NCBI GenBank assembly: GCA_903895725.1
Contig: CAITUV010000017.1
Span: 62,001 to 126,000 of the forward strand
DNA from: an uncultured Myxococcales bacterium
Lineage (GTDB): Bacteria > Myxococcota_A > UBA9042 > CAIXZC01
Direction: 5' to 3'
Length of the DNA stretch: 64,000 nucleotides
Position 1 is the first letter of the stretch, and the number at the start of each line of letters is the position of its first letter. The translations under genes were made by a program, and so were the position numbers. The notes beneath the pieces are model-generated. The model was not told the DNA's origin. It searched no databases and saw nothing but the letters and a program-made list of their open reading frames with translations. This document shows positions 1 through 10,474 of this stretch, in pieces.

Positions 1-154
1 TGGGGTGGTGGCTCTCGATGGGGGTCAGCGCCTTCTCCACGTCGAACGTCTGCCCCGCTCCGTCTGAGGCCGCCTCGATGCAGAGGCCGCGGTCACGGGC
101 CTGGACGTCGACCGCATGGAGGAACAGAAGGAAGAAGAGCAGCGCAACGGTCAT
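1..154 (-). CDS. Secreted protein, 5' part only (runs off left edge)
   Basis: Fifty-one codons read from an ATG at 152-154 to the window edge without a stop. The ATG follows a GAGGGGGAA ribosome site at a normal distance. The first 19 residues form a signal peptide: MTV, a Leu/Phe-rich core, then a V-Q-A end before Arg-Asp, so the product is exported. The visible mature part is too short to assign a family. It is divergent from the RHS gene at 313, and the 158 bases between them must carry both promoters. The gene is inferred from the start signal and signal peptide alone. Confidence 0.6.
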   Translation of the reverse strand, partial: MTVALLFFLLFLHAVDVQARDRGLCIEAASDGAGQTFDVEKALTPIESHHP

Positions 155-217
155 CGAATTCCCCCTCGTCGACAGCGATCCCTTCGGACGCAACCCGTAC
201 ACCCGGTACATGGTAAC

Positions 218-229
218 TCCGAATTCGGA
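218..229. promoter_or_regulatory. 12-bp perfect palindrome between divergent genes
   Basis: TCCGAATTCGGA is a perfect inverted repeat lying between the divergent starts at 154 and 313. It could be an operator for a dimeric regulator, but one short palindrome is weak evidence. Confidence 0.2.
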
Positions 230-254
230 AAGGTCCATTTCGAGGCCCGGCCGG

Positions 255-283
255 TTGACAAGAGCGGCACGTGGCGGCACGAT
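255..283 (+). promoter_or_regulatory. Candidate sigma70-type promoter of the RHS lipoprotein gene
   Basis: TTGACA at 255-260 is a perfect -35 box. A 17-base spacer separates it from CACGAT at 278-283, a weak -10 box. It lies 29 bases upstream of the chosen start codon. Confidence 0.4.
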
Positions 284-312
284 GCGGGCTGGCTCTGAAG
301 GGGGAGGGAGTG

Positions 313-3300
313 ATGAGAAAGGGACGAGTGGCATGGCTCGTGGCCATGGTCGGGCTCAGCTTGGCCGCATCGTGCAAGGAGGATCCGTCGGGGGGCAGGG
401 GGGACGCTGCGGGAGTGGGTACCGCGGGCGCTGCAGCTTCGGGGACGCCTGCTGGAACCCCCGGCTCTGCCGACGCAAACCCCGGCACCGAAAGCAGCTC
501 GAAGGCCATCGGCGGCGGCGCTGCGGGCGCTGAGACCGAGGCTTCCCGGTGTCCGGGCGGAGCCTCGACGGCCGACGGTTGGCCGATCCAGGCCCCGTCC
601 AGCCTGCTGGCGCTGGCTCCGGCCAGCGCACTGACCGAGCGCGACTGGTTCTCCGAGGCCGCGGCTCTGGCATCCAACAGCTGGCTCCACGCCGACGGGG
701 TCGTGCTCCAGGTCGAATCCGGCAAGCCGTTGCTCAGTCGTCCGGATCTGCGGGTATCGGTGGGAGGAGACGGGCTTGCTGTCGAACGCTCGTACGTGGA
801 AGGCCGATCGGCCGACGGCCTCGGTCCGGGGTGGAGTCTCGATCTCGGTCCTGCATCCTCACGATGCGGCCGACCAGGGGCTGCATGTGATCCCGAAGGC
901 CGTGTTCTGGCCCTTGCCGCAGGTGGTCAGACTCTGAACGTCGAATGGAAAGAGGGCCGGCCTGCCGCACTCCGGCACGGGGTTCGACAGGTGCTCGAGC
1001 TCGAGTGGGACGGCCAGGGGCGAATCTTGGCCATCCGCACCCCGGACGGGAGGAGCGTTGCCTATCGATTCGACTCGGCCGGCAGGCTGGCCGGAGCCAC
1101 CGGCCCCGCCGGCTCGGAGGACTTCGCCTATGACCAGGAAGGTCGCCTCGTGTCGGTGGTCGGTCCGGCCGGTACGCTCGGGCTGCAATGGGATCGCGCC
1201 GGGGGCATCGATCGACTTTCCGGCCCGGGCCGGGAATCCACGGTGCGGGCGTGCGTCACCGAGCCGGCGGGAGGTCGCAGCTGCCGCATCATTGACTCCG
1301 TCGGGGCGACGACAACCTTTGAATTCGCCTCGGGCGGCCGGGAGGTGCAGGTAACCGACCCTCTCGGGGGCGTGCTGGTCAAGAAGCTCGACCCCGCCGG
1401 ACGTCCGCTGCAGATCCTCCGGAATGGTCGCCAGGCCGGGCTGTTCTCGTGGGACGGCGAGGGGCGTCTCACCTCCGTGGTGTACCCGGGGGGAGTGTCC
1501 CGGGGATTCGTGTGGAAGGACGGAAGGCTCACCGAGGTGCGAGGCCCGAGCTCCGCGATTCTCTTCGAGTACGGAGCGTTGGGGTTGCCTTCGGCCGTGG
1601 TGGACGAGGACGGGGGCCGGCACACGTTCCTGCGCGATTCATGCGGGCGGCTCGTGGAAGAGACCGGGCCGCGTGGGGACAAGAGGCGACTGGCCTACGA
1701 TTCGGAAGGTTTCCTGAGCGAAGTGCAGGACGACGGTGGACGCCGGGCCTTCGTCCGGGGAGCCAGCGGGCTGGTCGAATCTGTGACCGAACCATCCGGT
1801 GCGGTCACGCGGGTGTCCTGGGATGCCGCCCGGAATCTTGCTCGGCGGACCGATGCCCTGGGGGAAACCGAGGAGTGGACCTGGGATGCCGGCGGCCGGG
1901 TGGTTTCCTATCGGGATGCCCTGGGACGAACCACCCGCTTCGAGTACGAAGCGTCGGGCAGGCTGTCCTCGGTCACAAGAACCGCTGCCGGAGCCGCCAG
2001 CAGCAGGCAGGTGAAGCTCACCCGGGATGCTCGCGGCCTGCCGGTCCAGGTGACGGCCCCGACCGGGACTCAACGGATGGATTGGGATGCTCTGGGCCGG
2101 CTTTCCCGCGTGGAGGATGAGGCCGGAATCGTCGAGGAGTGGGTCCGCGACCCGGACGGGCGGCCGGTCGAGCGCCGCCTGAATGGTGCCGTCCAATGGA
2201 CGGGCACCTGGGACGAGGCCGGTCGGCTGACTACCGAGCGGCTCGGCGACGGGTGGGAGATCGTGCGGACCTACGATGAACGAGGCCGCATCGTGCGGAC
2301 TCGAGAGCCGGGCCGCACCCTGGTCTATGTCTACGGCGGGGACGGCAGCATCCGGGCCGAGGATCCCGACCGAGATGTCCGCTATCGCTACCGTCCCTAC
2401 GGACTGGAGGGACAGCTCCGCCTCGACGTGGTGGAGGGGCCGGGGGAGAGGCGGGAGACCCATACCTGGGCTCCGGACGGCTCGCTCCTGCGCCGCGAGG
2501 TTGCCGGCGGCGAGAGCGAGACCTGGACCTACGATGCCCTGGGCCGGCCCTCGGCCGTCGTCTCGACGCTGAGCGGGACGCGCAAGTACTCCTGGGACGC
2601 TGCCGGCCGCCCGGTCTCGTTCGAGGAGGCCTCCGGTGTGGTCCGCACCTTCGAATGGGCCGGGGACGGTGCTTCCGTCGACGCGGGTTTGGCCGGGGCG
2701 AAGGTCCACATCGGGCTTGATCCGTCGGGAAGACCCGTTTCCATCGATCCGGGCATCGGGGCCACTGCGTTTACCTGGGACGCGTCCGGCCGGCTGACGG
2801 AGAAGCGCTATCCGGACGGCCTGGGAGAGAAGCTCGCATGGGATGCTGGGGGCCGGCTCGTGGGTATCACGCGGGCCGATGGCGTGCGGGAGGATCTGCT
2901 GCGAGACGACCGGGGACGGCTCGTCCTGCACCAGGTCGGCGGCCAGACCGTGCGTCAGCTGGGCTACGATGCTGTGGGCAACCCGGTCGTGGACGAGGGC
3001 CCGTCGTATCGGCTGACCTCCCGGTTCGACGTCTCCGGCAATCTTGCCTCCCGGAAGGAGGAGACCACGGGAATCGAGGTCACATACGGCCGCGACGCGT
3101 CGGGCCGTCCCACGGTCATCGGCCTTCCCGGAGGGAACTACATCGCCCGCTCCTACGATGCTGCCGGCCGTCTCACCCGCACCGAGGGCCCCGGCGGCAT
3201 GGCGGTCTCGGTGGGCTATGACCGGTTCGGCCGGAGGGCTTCGATTCGATACGGTGACTCGGCGGTCCTGACGATCGACCGGGATCTTGTCGGCAGGGTG

Positions 3301-5922
3301 GTTCGGCAGAGCGTGGCGGATCGAACCGGCCGCGACGTGTACGTCGCCGCCTACGAATATGATCCCGCGGGCAGACTGGTCCGCACCGACTACGACGGTC
3401 GCACTCTCCGCTATGCCTACCAGTCCGGCCGCCTGAGCCGGGTCGATCTGCCCGATGGGAGCTCGAAGGAGTACCGGTATGACGGGGCCGGGAACCTGGT
3501 CACGGCAGGGGAGGCGGCCATTGCACACGGCCCACTCGGAGAGGTCCGCTCCACGCCCGACGGGGCACGCAGACATCTGCCGACCGGTGAGCTGGCCGAG
3601 TTCTCGGCCGGGGGCCGCAAGTGGAGCCTCGAGTGGACTCCTGCCGGCCAGCTTTCGCGGGCCCTCTCGGATGGCGCCGAAGTGGCCGCTTACGCCTTCG
3701 AAGGCGATGGCAATCTGCTCCTGCGGCGGGATGCGGCTGCGGTGACTCACTTCGTGGTAGATCGAGGGGACGTCGTTGCCGAGGCGGCCCCTGCCGGGGC
3801 GACGGGAAGCGTTGGACAAAGTGGCCTGGATGTTGTCCGAGTCTACCTGCCGGGCGAGGGGCTGGACGAGCGTCTTGCGTTCAGAGACAATGGAGAAACC
3901 TACTTCGTCGTTCCCGATCTCAACGGCAGCACGCTGGCGGTGTTGGACAAGGATGGCAACCTGGTCAACCGATACCTCCACGAACCGTTCGGCCGTCCCA
4001 TCGTGGCTGAGGAGAAGGTCCGCTATCCCTTCCGATTCCACGGTCGCTTCACCGACCCTGCCACAGGGCTCGTCCTGTTCCGGCTGCGCTGGTACGACCC
4101 GACCTCCGGGGCTTTCGTCCAGCGGGATCCGGACCCGGGCATGCTCTATCGGCCCGAGACGCACAACCGGTACGCGTTCCTGGAGAACGACCCGGTCAAC
4201 CAGGTGGATCCGATGGGTACGCAGGCAGTCGAGTGGTCACGCGGCAGCACCTGTCTGGAGGCGGTCTGCGAGCTGTTCCAGAAGGGGCAGGTGCAGGCAT
4301 CGCCGGCGTTTGGGAAAGCGTTGGACGGGTATCGGTACGTGGGCGCGATCGACAAGGCCGGCTGGTCCTACGATGTGTGGCTCAAGCAGGTACCCGGGAC
4401 CGACCGGGTGCTCACCGTGTTCCGGGATCTCAACCAGAAGGTGGATGGACCGTACGGCAAGAGCAACTTCACCGGCAACTTCATGGTGCCCCAGTCGCCC
4501 CCTCCTCCGGCCGCCGCGAATGTCTCCCAGGCGGCTCCGTCGTCGGGCGGGGTGATGAATACGCTTCGCCAGGGGGTGGAGGCAACCCGGCAGGGTGTTC
4601 AGCTCTACGGCCGGGAAGTGACCGGCACGGTTGCGACTCTGGGGGGGTTCTGGGGGACGCTGAATACGAGCATTTCCACCGTGGCATCGCTGCCCGGCGG
4701 CAAGTCGATCGTGGGGCTGGCCGCCGCCGTGTCCGCTGCGGTGGGATACGGGATCGGGACAGCGCTCAACCAGATTCCGGCGGTCAGTCAGGCGGCCCAA
4801 TCGCTCATGGGCGGTGCGCTGGGGTACAACGACTCGCAGGCCGTCGTGGACCTGACCACCCGCCTGAGCGCCGAAGGGAGCAAGGTTACCGAGGCCAACG
4901 CACGCAAGGCTGCCGAGACCATGAAGAAGATGGCCGATGCCGGCATCCCGCTCTCCGCCCCCGAGGTCAGAACGGCCGGCGGCAGTGCCGATATTGGAAT
5001 GCCTGCCGGAGGGGCTCCCGGAGGCACCGGCGGTACGGGGACGCCTGCTGCAGGCGCAGCGACGCCTGGGACGGGCGCGGAGGGGCCCGGCACTCCGGGG
5101 TCAGGGACCGGTGGTACGGGGACGCCTGCTGCCGGCGGGGCGACGGCCGGGGCGGGTGCGGAGGGGCTCGGCACTCCGGGGGCAGGGACCGGTGGTACGG
5201 GGACGCCTGCTGCCGGCGGGGTGACGGCCGGGGCGGGTGCGGAGGGGCTCGGCACTCCTGGGGCAGGGACCGGAAGTGCGGGCACGGGGCACAAGAAGCA
5301 CTACGGGCTCAACGAGGACATCCCGGTCCAGCCGGGCGCTGGAGAAAGTGGGGCTGCCACGGCCGGTGGGCCCGGCGAGGGAGGGGCCATGGAGTCGGGC
5401 GAGCCTGGAGACGGGGAGTCGGATGGGCAGGGCGACGGCACGGGCGGCTCTCAGGGCACTTCGGCAAGCCCTGGCAATGACGAATCCGAGGGAGGCGACG
5501 AGGAGTCTGAGACACCTCCCCCTCCGGGGCAACCTGCGCCGGAGCCGGGGCTCTACGACAGCGTGTTTCCCGTCAAGATCGTCATGCCCGTCCGATACAC
5601 CATGGACGCGAGCGCGGGCGAGTTCACCAACATCATCTCGTGCAACGGAACGCTCAGCTTCACCAATCTGGGGGCTCTGGTGCCGGGCAACGGGGCTGCG
5701 TCGATGCGGGTTACCTGCACCGCGTCCATGGGCGGCGCCAGCGAGACCGTCACTGCGACCGGCACCTTCTCCGGCGGGCCGGACGGCACGTTCACCCTGT
5801 CGGCCGAAGGGGCCACGGTGTCCTTCTCTCTGACCGGCGGCCGCTCCGTCACCATCCCGGACATGGGCACCTTCCCGGTTCCAAACCCGGAGGCCTTTGC
5901 GAACTGGCCGAAAGATAGGTAG
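313..5922 (+). CDS. RHS/YD-repeat lipoprotein
   Basis: The 1869-residue product starts at the ATG at 313, just after GGGGAGGGAG. The preceding in-frame start at 271 lacks such a site and would bury the signal peptide. The N-terminus is a lipoprotein signal with the acylated Cys about residue 21 (AAS-Cys), followed by an Ala/Gly linker. A long series of YD repeats (Gly-Arg-Leu, Tyr-Asp, Trp-Asp-Ala-Gly motifs) leads to a typical RHS core ending in DPVNQVDPMG near residue 1302. The roughly 570-residue tail after the core holds a hydrophobic stretch (about residues 1430-1500), three 27-residue Gly/Thr/Pro repeats (about 1573-1653), an acidic linker and a final domain of about 130 residues that I do not recognise. 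RHS shells enclose toxins or act as surface adhesins. The lipid anchor suggests a cell-surface protein here. No known toxin motif was seen in the tail. Confidence 0.9.
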   Translation: MRKGRVAWLVAMVGLSLAASCKEDPSGGRGDAAGVGTAGAAASGTPAGTPGSADANPGTESSSKAIGGGAAGAETEASRCPGGASTADGWPIQAPSSLLALAPASALTERDWFSEAAALASNSWLHADGVVLQVESGKPLLSRPDLRVSVGGDGLAVERSYVEGRSADGLGPGWSLDLGPASSRCGRPGAACDPEGRVLALAAGGQTLNVEWKEGRPAALRHGVRQVLELEWDGQGRILAIRTPDGRSVAYRFDSAGRLAGATGPAGSEDFAYDQEGRLVSVVGPAGTLGLQWDRAGGIDRLSGPGRESTVRACVTEPAGGRSCRIIDSVGATTTFEFASGGREVQVTDPLGGVLVKKLDPAGRPLQILRNGRQAGLFSWDGEGRLTSVVYPGGVSRGFVWKDGRLTEVRGPSSAILFEYGALGLPSAVVDEDGGRHTFLRDSCGRLVEETGPRGDKRRLAYDSEGFLSEVQDDGGRRAFVRGASGLVESVTEPSGAVTRVSWDAARNLARRTDALGETEEWTWDAGGRVVSYRDALGRTTRFEYEASGRLSSVTRTAAGAASSRQVKLTRDARGLPVQVTAPTGTQRMDWDALGRLSRVEDEAGIVEEWVRDPDGRPVERRLNGAVQWTGTWDEAGRLTTERLGDGWEIVRTYDERGRIVRTREPGRTLVYVYGGDGSIRAEDPDRDVRYRYRPYGLEGQLRLDVVEGPGERRETHTWAPDGSLLRREVAGGESETWTYDALGRPSAVVSTLSGTRKYSWDAAGRPVSFEEASGVVRTFEWAGDGASVDAGLAGAKVHIGLDPSGRPVSIDPGIGATAFTWDASGRLTEKRYPDGLGEKLAWDAGGRLVGITRADGVREDLLRDDRGRLVLHQVGGQTVRQLGYDAVGNPVVDEGPSYRLTSRFDVSGNLASRKEETTGIEVTYGRDASGRPTVIGLPGGNYIARSYDAAGRLTRTEGPGGMAVSVGYDRFGRRASIRYGDSAVLTIDRDLVGRVVRQSVADRTGRDVYVAAYEYDPAGRLVRTDYDGRTLRYAYQSGRLSRVDLPDGSSKEYRYDGAGNLVTAGEAAIAHGPLGEVRSTPDGARRHLPTGELAEFSAGGRKWSLEWTPAGQLSRALSDGAEVAAYAFEGDGNLLLRRDAAAVTHFVVDRGDVVAEAAPAGATGSVGQSGLDVVRVYLPGEGLDERLAFRDNGETYFVVPDLNGSTLAVLDKDGNLVNRYLHEPFGRPIVAEEKVRYPFRFHGRFTDPATGLVLFRLRWYDPTSGAFVQRDPDPGMLYRPETHNRYAFLENDPVNQVDPMGTQAVEWSRGSTCLEAVCELFQKGQVQASPAFGKALDGYRYVGAIDKAGWSYDVWLKQVPGTDRVLTVFRDLNQKVDGPYGKSNFTGNFMVPQSPPPPAAANVSQAAPSSGGVMNTLRQGVEATRQGVQLYGREVTGTVATLGGFWGTLNTSISTVASLPGGKSIVGLAAAVSAAVGYGIGTALNQIPAVSQAAQSLMGGALGYNDSQAVVDLTTRLSAEGSKVTEANARKAAETMKKMADAGIPLSAPEVRTAGGSADIGMPAGGAPGGTGGTGTPAAGAATPGTGAEGPGTPGSGTGGTGTPAAGGATAGAGAEGLGTPGAGTGGTGTPAAGGVTAGAGAEGLGTPGAGTGSAGTGHKKHYGLNEDIPVQPGAGESGAATAGGPGEGGAMESGEPGDGESDGQGDGTGGSQGTSASPGNDESEGGDEESETPPPPGQPAPEPGLYDSVFPVKIVMPVRYTMDASAGEFTNIISCNGTLSFTNLGALVPGNGAASMRVTCTASMGGASETVTATGTFSGGPDGTFTLSAEGATVSFSLTGGRSVTIPDMGTFPVPNPEAFANWPKDR
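5029..5271 (+). repeat. Three 81-bp tandem repeats inside the RHS gene
   Basis: Units at 5029-5109, 5110-5190 and 5191-5271 each encode 27 residues beginning GGTGTPAAG and ending in GTPG-x-GT. Units 2 and 3 are nearly identical and unit 1 is more diverged. The period is a multiple of three, so copy-number changes would keep the frame and only alter linker length. Confidence 0.9.
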
Positions 5923-5962
5923 GCTTGTCCGGCTTCTTCATTCACTTTCCTCGGAGGGTCTC

Positions 5963-6631
5963 ATGGAAACGCGCAAGTGCACTCTCGCTGCAGCTGCCCT
6001 CGTCCTCATCCTCGCCCTGGCGGTTTCGGGCTGTTTCGTCGTGGCGCTGTCGCCGTGGTTCGGCACGGAGGCGGTGGTGACCGACAAGGGGTTCGAGGGG
6101 CTGTGGAAGACCGACGACGACGAGTGGCTCGAGGTGACGCCAGCGGATGTCGAGTACGGCGGAAGCACGGTCAAGGGATACAAGCTCCAGTACCGGTCCT
6201 GCGGCAGGAAGGACGAGCCGGCGTTGTTCGGCGTCATCGGGCAGGTCGGCAAGCACCGATACATGTCCTACGTGTCCCCGGAGGATGACATGGACAAGCT
6301 CCAGGGAATCCCTGCGTTCATGCTCACGAGGTTGAGCATCGACGGGGACTTGCTGATGCTCGGACATCTGAGTCGCACGTACGTCGAGGAACTGTGGCGA
6401 AAGCGGATGCTCGGTCTCTCATTCGTCTGCTCCGACAAGAACGGTGTGCGGCAGCCCTCCCGCGGGGAGGCCCGGTTGTGCGACGACGACGTGGTCCTGC
6501 TTACTGAGGACCGGGCAGCACTCCAGGACTTCCTCGTGCGCAACCAGGATGACGCAAGCCTGTTCGACAAGCCGGAGAAGCCGGCCGTGCGGATCACGGA
6601 GCCTCCATGTGGAAAGGAAGACCGGAAATAG
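5963..6631 (+). CDS. Small lipoprotein downstream of the RHS gene
   Basis: The 222-residue product starts at the ATG at 5963 after GGAGGG; the longer frame from 5897 overlaps the RHS stop and has no ribosome site. The N-terminus is a lipoprotein signal ending in AVSGC, with Cys24 as the anchor. The mature part begins with a stretch rich in Trp, Asp and Glu (LWKTDDDEW) and contains a run resembling other small periplasmic lipoproteins, but I do not recognise a family. The gene is 40 bases after the RHS stop with no promoter seen, so the two are probably cotranscribed. It may be a partner, chaperone or immunity-type protein for the RHS product; that is inference from position only. Confidence 0.75.
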   Translation: METRKCTLAAAALVLILALAVSGCFVVALSPWFGTEAVVTDKGFEGLWKTDDDEWLEVTPADVEYGGSTVKGYKLQYRSCGRKDEPALFGVIGQVGKHRYMSYVSPEDDMDKLQGIPAFMLTRLSIDGDLLMLGHLSRTYVEELWRKRMLGLSFVCSDKNGVRQPSRGEARLCDDDVVLLTEDRAALQDFLVRNQDDASLFDKPEKPAVRITEPPCGKEDRK

Positions 6632-6738
6632 GGCGGACCGGTCCTACCCCGGAGGCGATCCCTTGACGCCTGATCGGTGCCGGATGCCAGGCGCGACCGA
6701 GCCGGCCGAATGAGGCGCGACACGGGGTGGTTCGACCC

Positions 6739-6767
6739 TTGACAATGGAACCGCTTTGGCCAATAGT
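6739..6767 (+). promoter_or_regulatory. Candidate sigma70-type promoter of gap
   Basis: TTGACA at 6739-6744, a 17-base spacer, and AATAGT at 6762-6767 (4 of 6 to consensus). It lies about 40 bases ahead of the GAPDH start codon. The rest of the 175-base intergenic stretch 6632-6806 shows no RNA gene. Confidence 0.6.
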
Positions 6768-6806
6768 CGGCAAGCGGATTGAAACCGACGGAAGGAGGAG
6801 CAAGCA

Positions 6807-7882
<1,076 letters not shown>

Positions 7883-7898
<16 letters not shown>

Positions 7899-9247
7899 TG
7901 CCCCGTATCTGAAGCCCTCCGGAACAGTGCCGCCAACTCCACGTGATGGGTCTGCGGCATCATGTCAAAGGCCGTGACCGAGGCCAGTCGATAGCCTCCT
8001 GACAGGAGAATCGCAGCATCCCTCACGAACGTGTTGGGGTCGCAGGACACGTACAGGATGTCTCTGGGGCGGGACTTTGCCAGGGGTTTCATCAACTCCC
8101 GGGCTCCGGTACGGGGCGGATCCAGCAGGACCAGGGGGCTTCGCTGGACTCGGGGCAGGACCCGGACGGCATCCCCCTTCATGAAGCGGACGAGCGGGTG
8201 TGCGGGGAGAATGGAGAGATCCACGCCGACCTCCACGGCCACCACTTCGACGCCCGCATGAGCCAGCGGAAACGTGAAGTTCCCGTGGCCTGCGTAGAGC
8301 TCCAGGATGCGGGAGGCACCGGAAGCCAGGACCGTGTCGACGACGTGGCGCACCAGCAGCCGGTTGACCGTCCGGTTGGCCTGGCAGAACGAGGTGGCCG
8401 TGACCGGGACAAAGACATCCGGTGAAGGCGAAGGCGAGCCGGTCGAGACCGTCCCGTCCAGCTCCACGGCAACGGGGCTCGTTCGGATGCGGCCCAGCTG
8501 GACCCCATGTCGTCCCCACCCGGAGTCCGGCGAGGCGACCACCGCTCCCTCCAGCAGACCGTCGTCGACGATCCGGCGGGCCATGGCATGGGGATCGCTG
8601 ACCGGCTCGGCCAGGTAGAGAACACCGAGCACGGTCCCGTCCTCGGCAACGACCATCTCGATCGACGAGGAGAAGGGGACCGGCGGCTGCCAGGCCGAGA
8701 ACGCCGCGATGGCCCGGTCCAGCTCCGGCAGGCAGATCGGGCAGGAGCGGATGGGGACGACATCGTGGGAGCCGTGGGAGAAGAACCCGATGCGGCAGGG
8801 TGAGCCTGGAGCGCCCGACAGGTGAAGGCGGACCCGCTGGCGGTAGCCGAGCGCCAGGTCGTCGTGGACGAGTCCCGAAAGCGATTGCGACTGCGATTGC
8901 GATTGCGATGCCGATGCCGATGCCGACCCCGAGGCTGAGGAGGAGAGGCGAAGCAACAGACGATTCACCACCTCGGTCTTGAAGCGGAGCTGGGAATCCC
9001 GGCTGTAGTTCACCCAGCCGCAGCCTCCGCATGCCGGAAAAGCCGGGCAAGGGGGCTCTCGCCGATGGGGGGAGGGCTCGACGAGCCGTTGAATCCTCGC
9101 TCGGATCAGGGAGGAGGTTTCGTGCCACGGCTCCGCTTCGACGAGATCGCCCGGGACGGCGTGGTCCACCAGGACCACCTTGCCGTCGTCTCGACGGCCT
9201 GCGGCAAACGGTCCGTAGGCGGGGGAGTCGACTCGAAGATGGATCAT
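7883..9247 (-). CDS. TrmA/RlmD-family RNA 5-methyluridine methyltransferase
   Basis: A SAM-dependent enzyme that methylates C5 of a uridine in rRNA or tRNA. The start is the ATG at 9247, which overlaps the thiI stop in ATGA; the frame from 9289 merely extends into thiI. The N-terminal 60 residues look like a TRAM RNA-binding domain. Cys67, Cys73 and Cys76 (C-x5-C-G-G-C), with a later CPIC, fit the 4Fe-4S cluster of RlmD-type enzymes. The C-terminal half has the SAM motif ELYAGHGNFTFPLA, the DPPRTGA motif and the nucleophile Cys402 in YVSCDPNTF. Length 454 residues. A Ser/Ala/Gln low-complexity insert encoded by hexanucleotide repeats sits at about residues 105-125, between the cluster domain and the catalytic domain. 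Which position it methylates cannot be read from the sequence. Confidence 0.92.
8881..8928. repeat. Hexanucleotide tandem repeat within the RNA methyltransferase gene
   Basis: Eight six-base units (GCGATT, GCGACT, GCGATG, CCGATG types) in tandem. On the minus strand they encode alternating Ser-Ala and Ser-Gln dipeptides. Changes in copy number keep the frame, two residues at a time. Confidence 0.85.
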
Positions 9248-10470
9248 CTCTTCTTCACGGGAACGCGGTCGGGCGGAGTGCCGGGCCACGATTCTTCGGC
9301 TGCGGCCAGGGCTTCGTTCTCGAGGGCCGGGAGCTCGGCCAGCTCGCCTTCCATGCGGCGGATGACCTCGACGCTGCCACGGGTCTCGGGGTGCTGCGGC
9401 AGGAACAGGGTGCAGCAGTCGTCGTGCGGCTCGATGGAGATGTCGTAGGTCCCGATGCGGCGGGCCAGGTCGACGGTTTCAACCTTGTCGAGGCCGATGA
9501 GGGGCCGGAAGACGGGGACGGGAGAGGCATCCTCGATGACTGCGATGTTGGCTGTAGTCTGGCTGGCGACCTGGCCGAGGCTCTCGCCGGTGACGAGGGC
9601 CCCAGCCCGTTCTTTCTCGGCAACCCGTGCGGCCAGGCGGACCATGGAACGGCGGTAGAACAGCACGAGCGAGTCCGGGGGAACGCGGTCCCGGAGGAAT
9701 TCCTGGATCGGGGACAGCGGGATCGTGAGCAGTCGGACCGGGCCGCAGAACGACACGAGGCGCTCCAGAAGGGCCTGGACCTTCTCCTGTGACCGCTTGG
9801 AGGTGTATGGATAGGAGTGGAAATGGACCGCGGTCAGGCGGCATCCCCGCTTGGCCATCATCCAGCCGGCGACGGGCGAATCGATTCCGCCGGAGAGGAG
9901 GAGGACGGCCCGGCCGCTGGAGCCGACCGGGAGGCCACCGGGGCCCCGCACCGTGGCCGCGTGGATATAGGCGCAGTCCGGGTAGATCTCGATTCCGACG
10001 GTCAAGTCGGGGTCGGTCATGCGGGCAGGCAGCTTGTGGTGCAGGTGGATTCTCGCTCCGACCCGCCGGCCGATCTCGGGCGAGGTCATGGGGAAGCGCT
10101 TGTCGGCCCTGGCCGCGGCCACCTTGAAGTGAGCCACCTTGCGCCGCTCCAGCTCCTCGGAGGCCAGGTCGAACGCCACCTGCTCGATGGTTTCGTACTG
10201 GGGCTCCACCTTGAGAGCGGGGCTGGCCGAGACGATGCCGAAGGTGGAGGCGACAGCCTCGAGGGCCCGGGCCCAGGCCGCGGGGGAGAGGTCCAGCTCC
10301 TTCGCAGTCACCTCGTACCGCCCGTGGAATCCGTGGACACGGAACCGACCGGGGGCAGTCTGGAGGTCCAGCGACTGCTGGAGGTTGATGCGCAGGCTCT
10401 TGATGAACCTCGGGCGGTTGCCCTTCTTCAGGAACACTTCACCGTAGCGGACGAGGATGCAGCGGTCCAT
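9244..10470 (-). CDS. thiI: tRNA 4-thiouridine synthetase ThiI, no rhodanese domain
   Basis: Adenylates and thiolates U8 of tRNA, and in many bacteria also feeds sulfur to thiazole synthesis. The 408-residue product has an N-terminal ferredoxin-like plus THUMP region (about 1-170) and a PP-loop ATP pyrophosphatase motif, LLLSGGIDSP, at about 190-200. GESLGQVASQT and DCCTLFLPQHP, typical of ThiI, follow. The sequence stops near the end of the catalytic domain: the C-terminal rhodanese domain of enterobacterial ThiI is absent, as in the Bacillus form, which takes sulfur from a dedicated desulfurase. A desulfurase gene is directly upstream (4 bases between stop and start), and the stop overlaps the next gene in ATGA. 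Confidence 0.95.
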   Translation of the reverse strand: MDRCILVRYGEVFLKKGNRPRFIKSLRINLQQSLDLQTAPGRFRVHGFHGRYEVTAKELDLSPAAWARALEAVASTFGIVSASPALKVEPQYETIEQVAFDLASEELERRKVAHFKVAAARADKRFPMTSPEIGRRVGARIHLHHKLPARMTDPDLTVGIEIYPDCAYIHAATVRGPGGLPVGSSGRAVLLLSGGIDSPVAGWMMAKRGCRLTAVHFHSYPYTSKRSQEKVQALLERLVSFCGPVRLLTIPLSPIQEFLRDRVPPDSLVLFYRRSMVRLAARVAEKERAGALVTGESLGQVASQTTANIAVIEDASPVPVFRPLIGLDKVETVDLARRIGTYDISIEPHDDCCTLFLPQHPETRGSVEVIRRMEGELAELPALENEALAAAEESWPGTPPDRVPVKKR

Positions 10471-10474
10471 GGTT

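Noticed and set aside
1639..4164. 841-codon open frame on the minus strand
   Set aside because: Antisense to the RHS repeats; GC-frame artefact.
6632..6806. Possible tRNA or small RNA between the lipoprotein and gap
   Set aside because: No TTC-loop consensus or cloverleaf seen; the stretch holds only the gap promoter.
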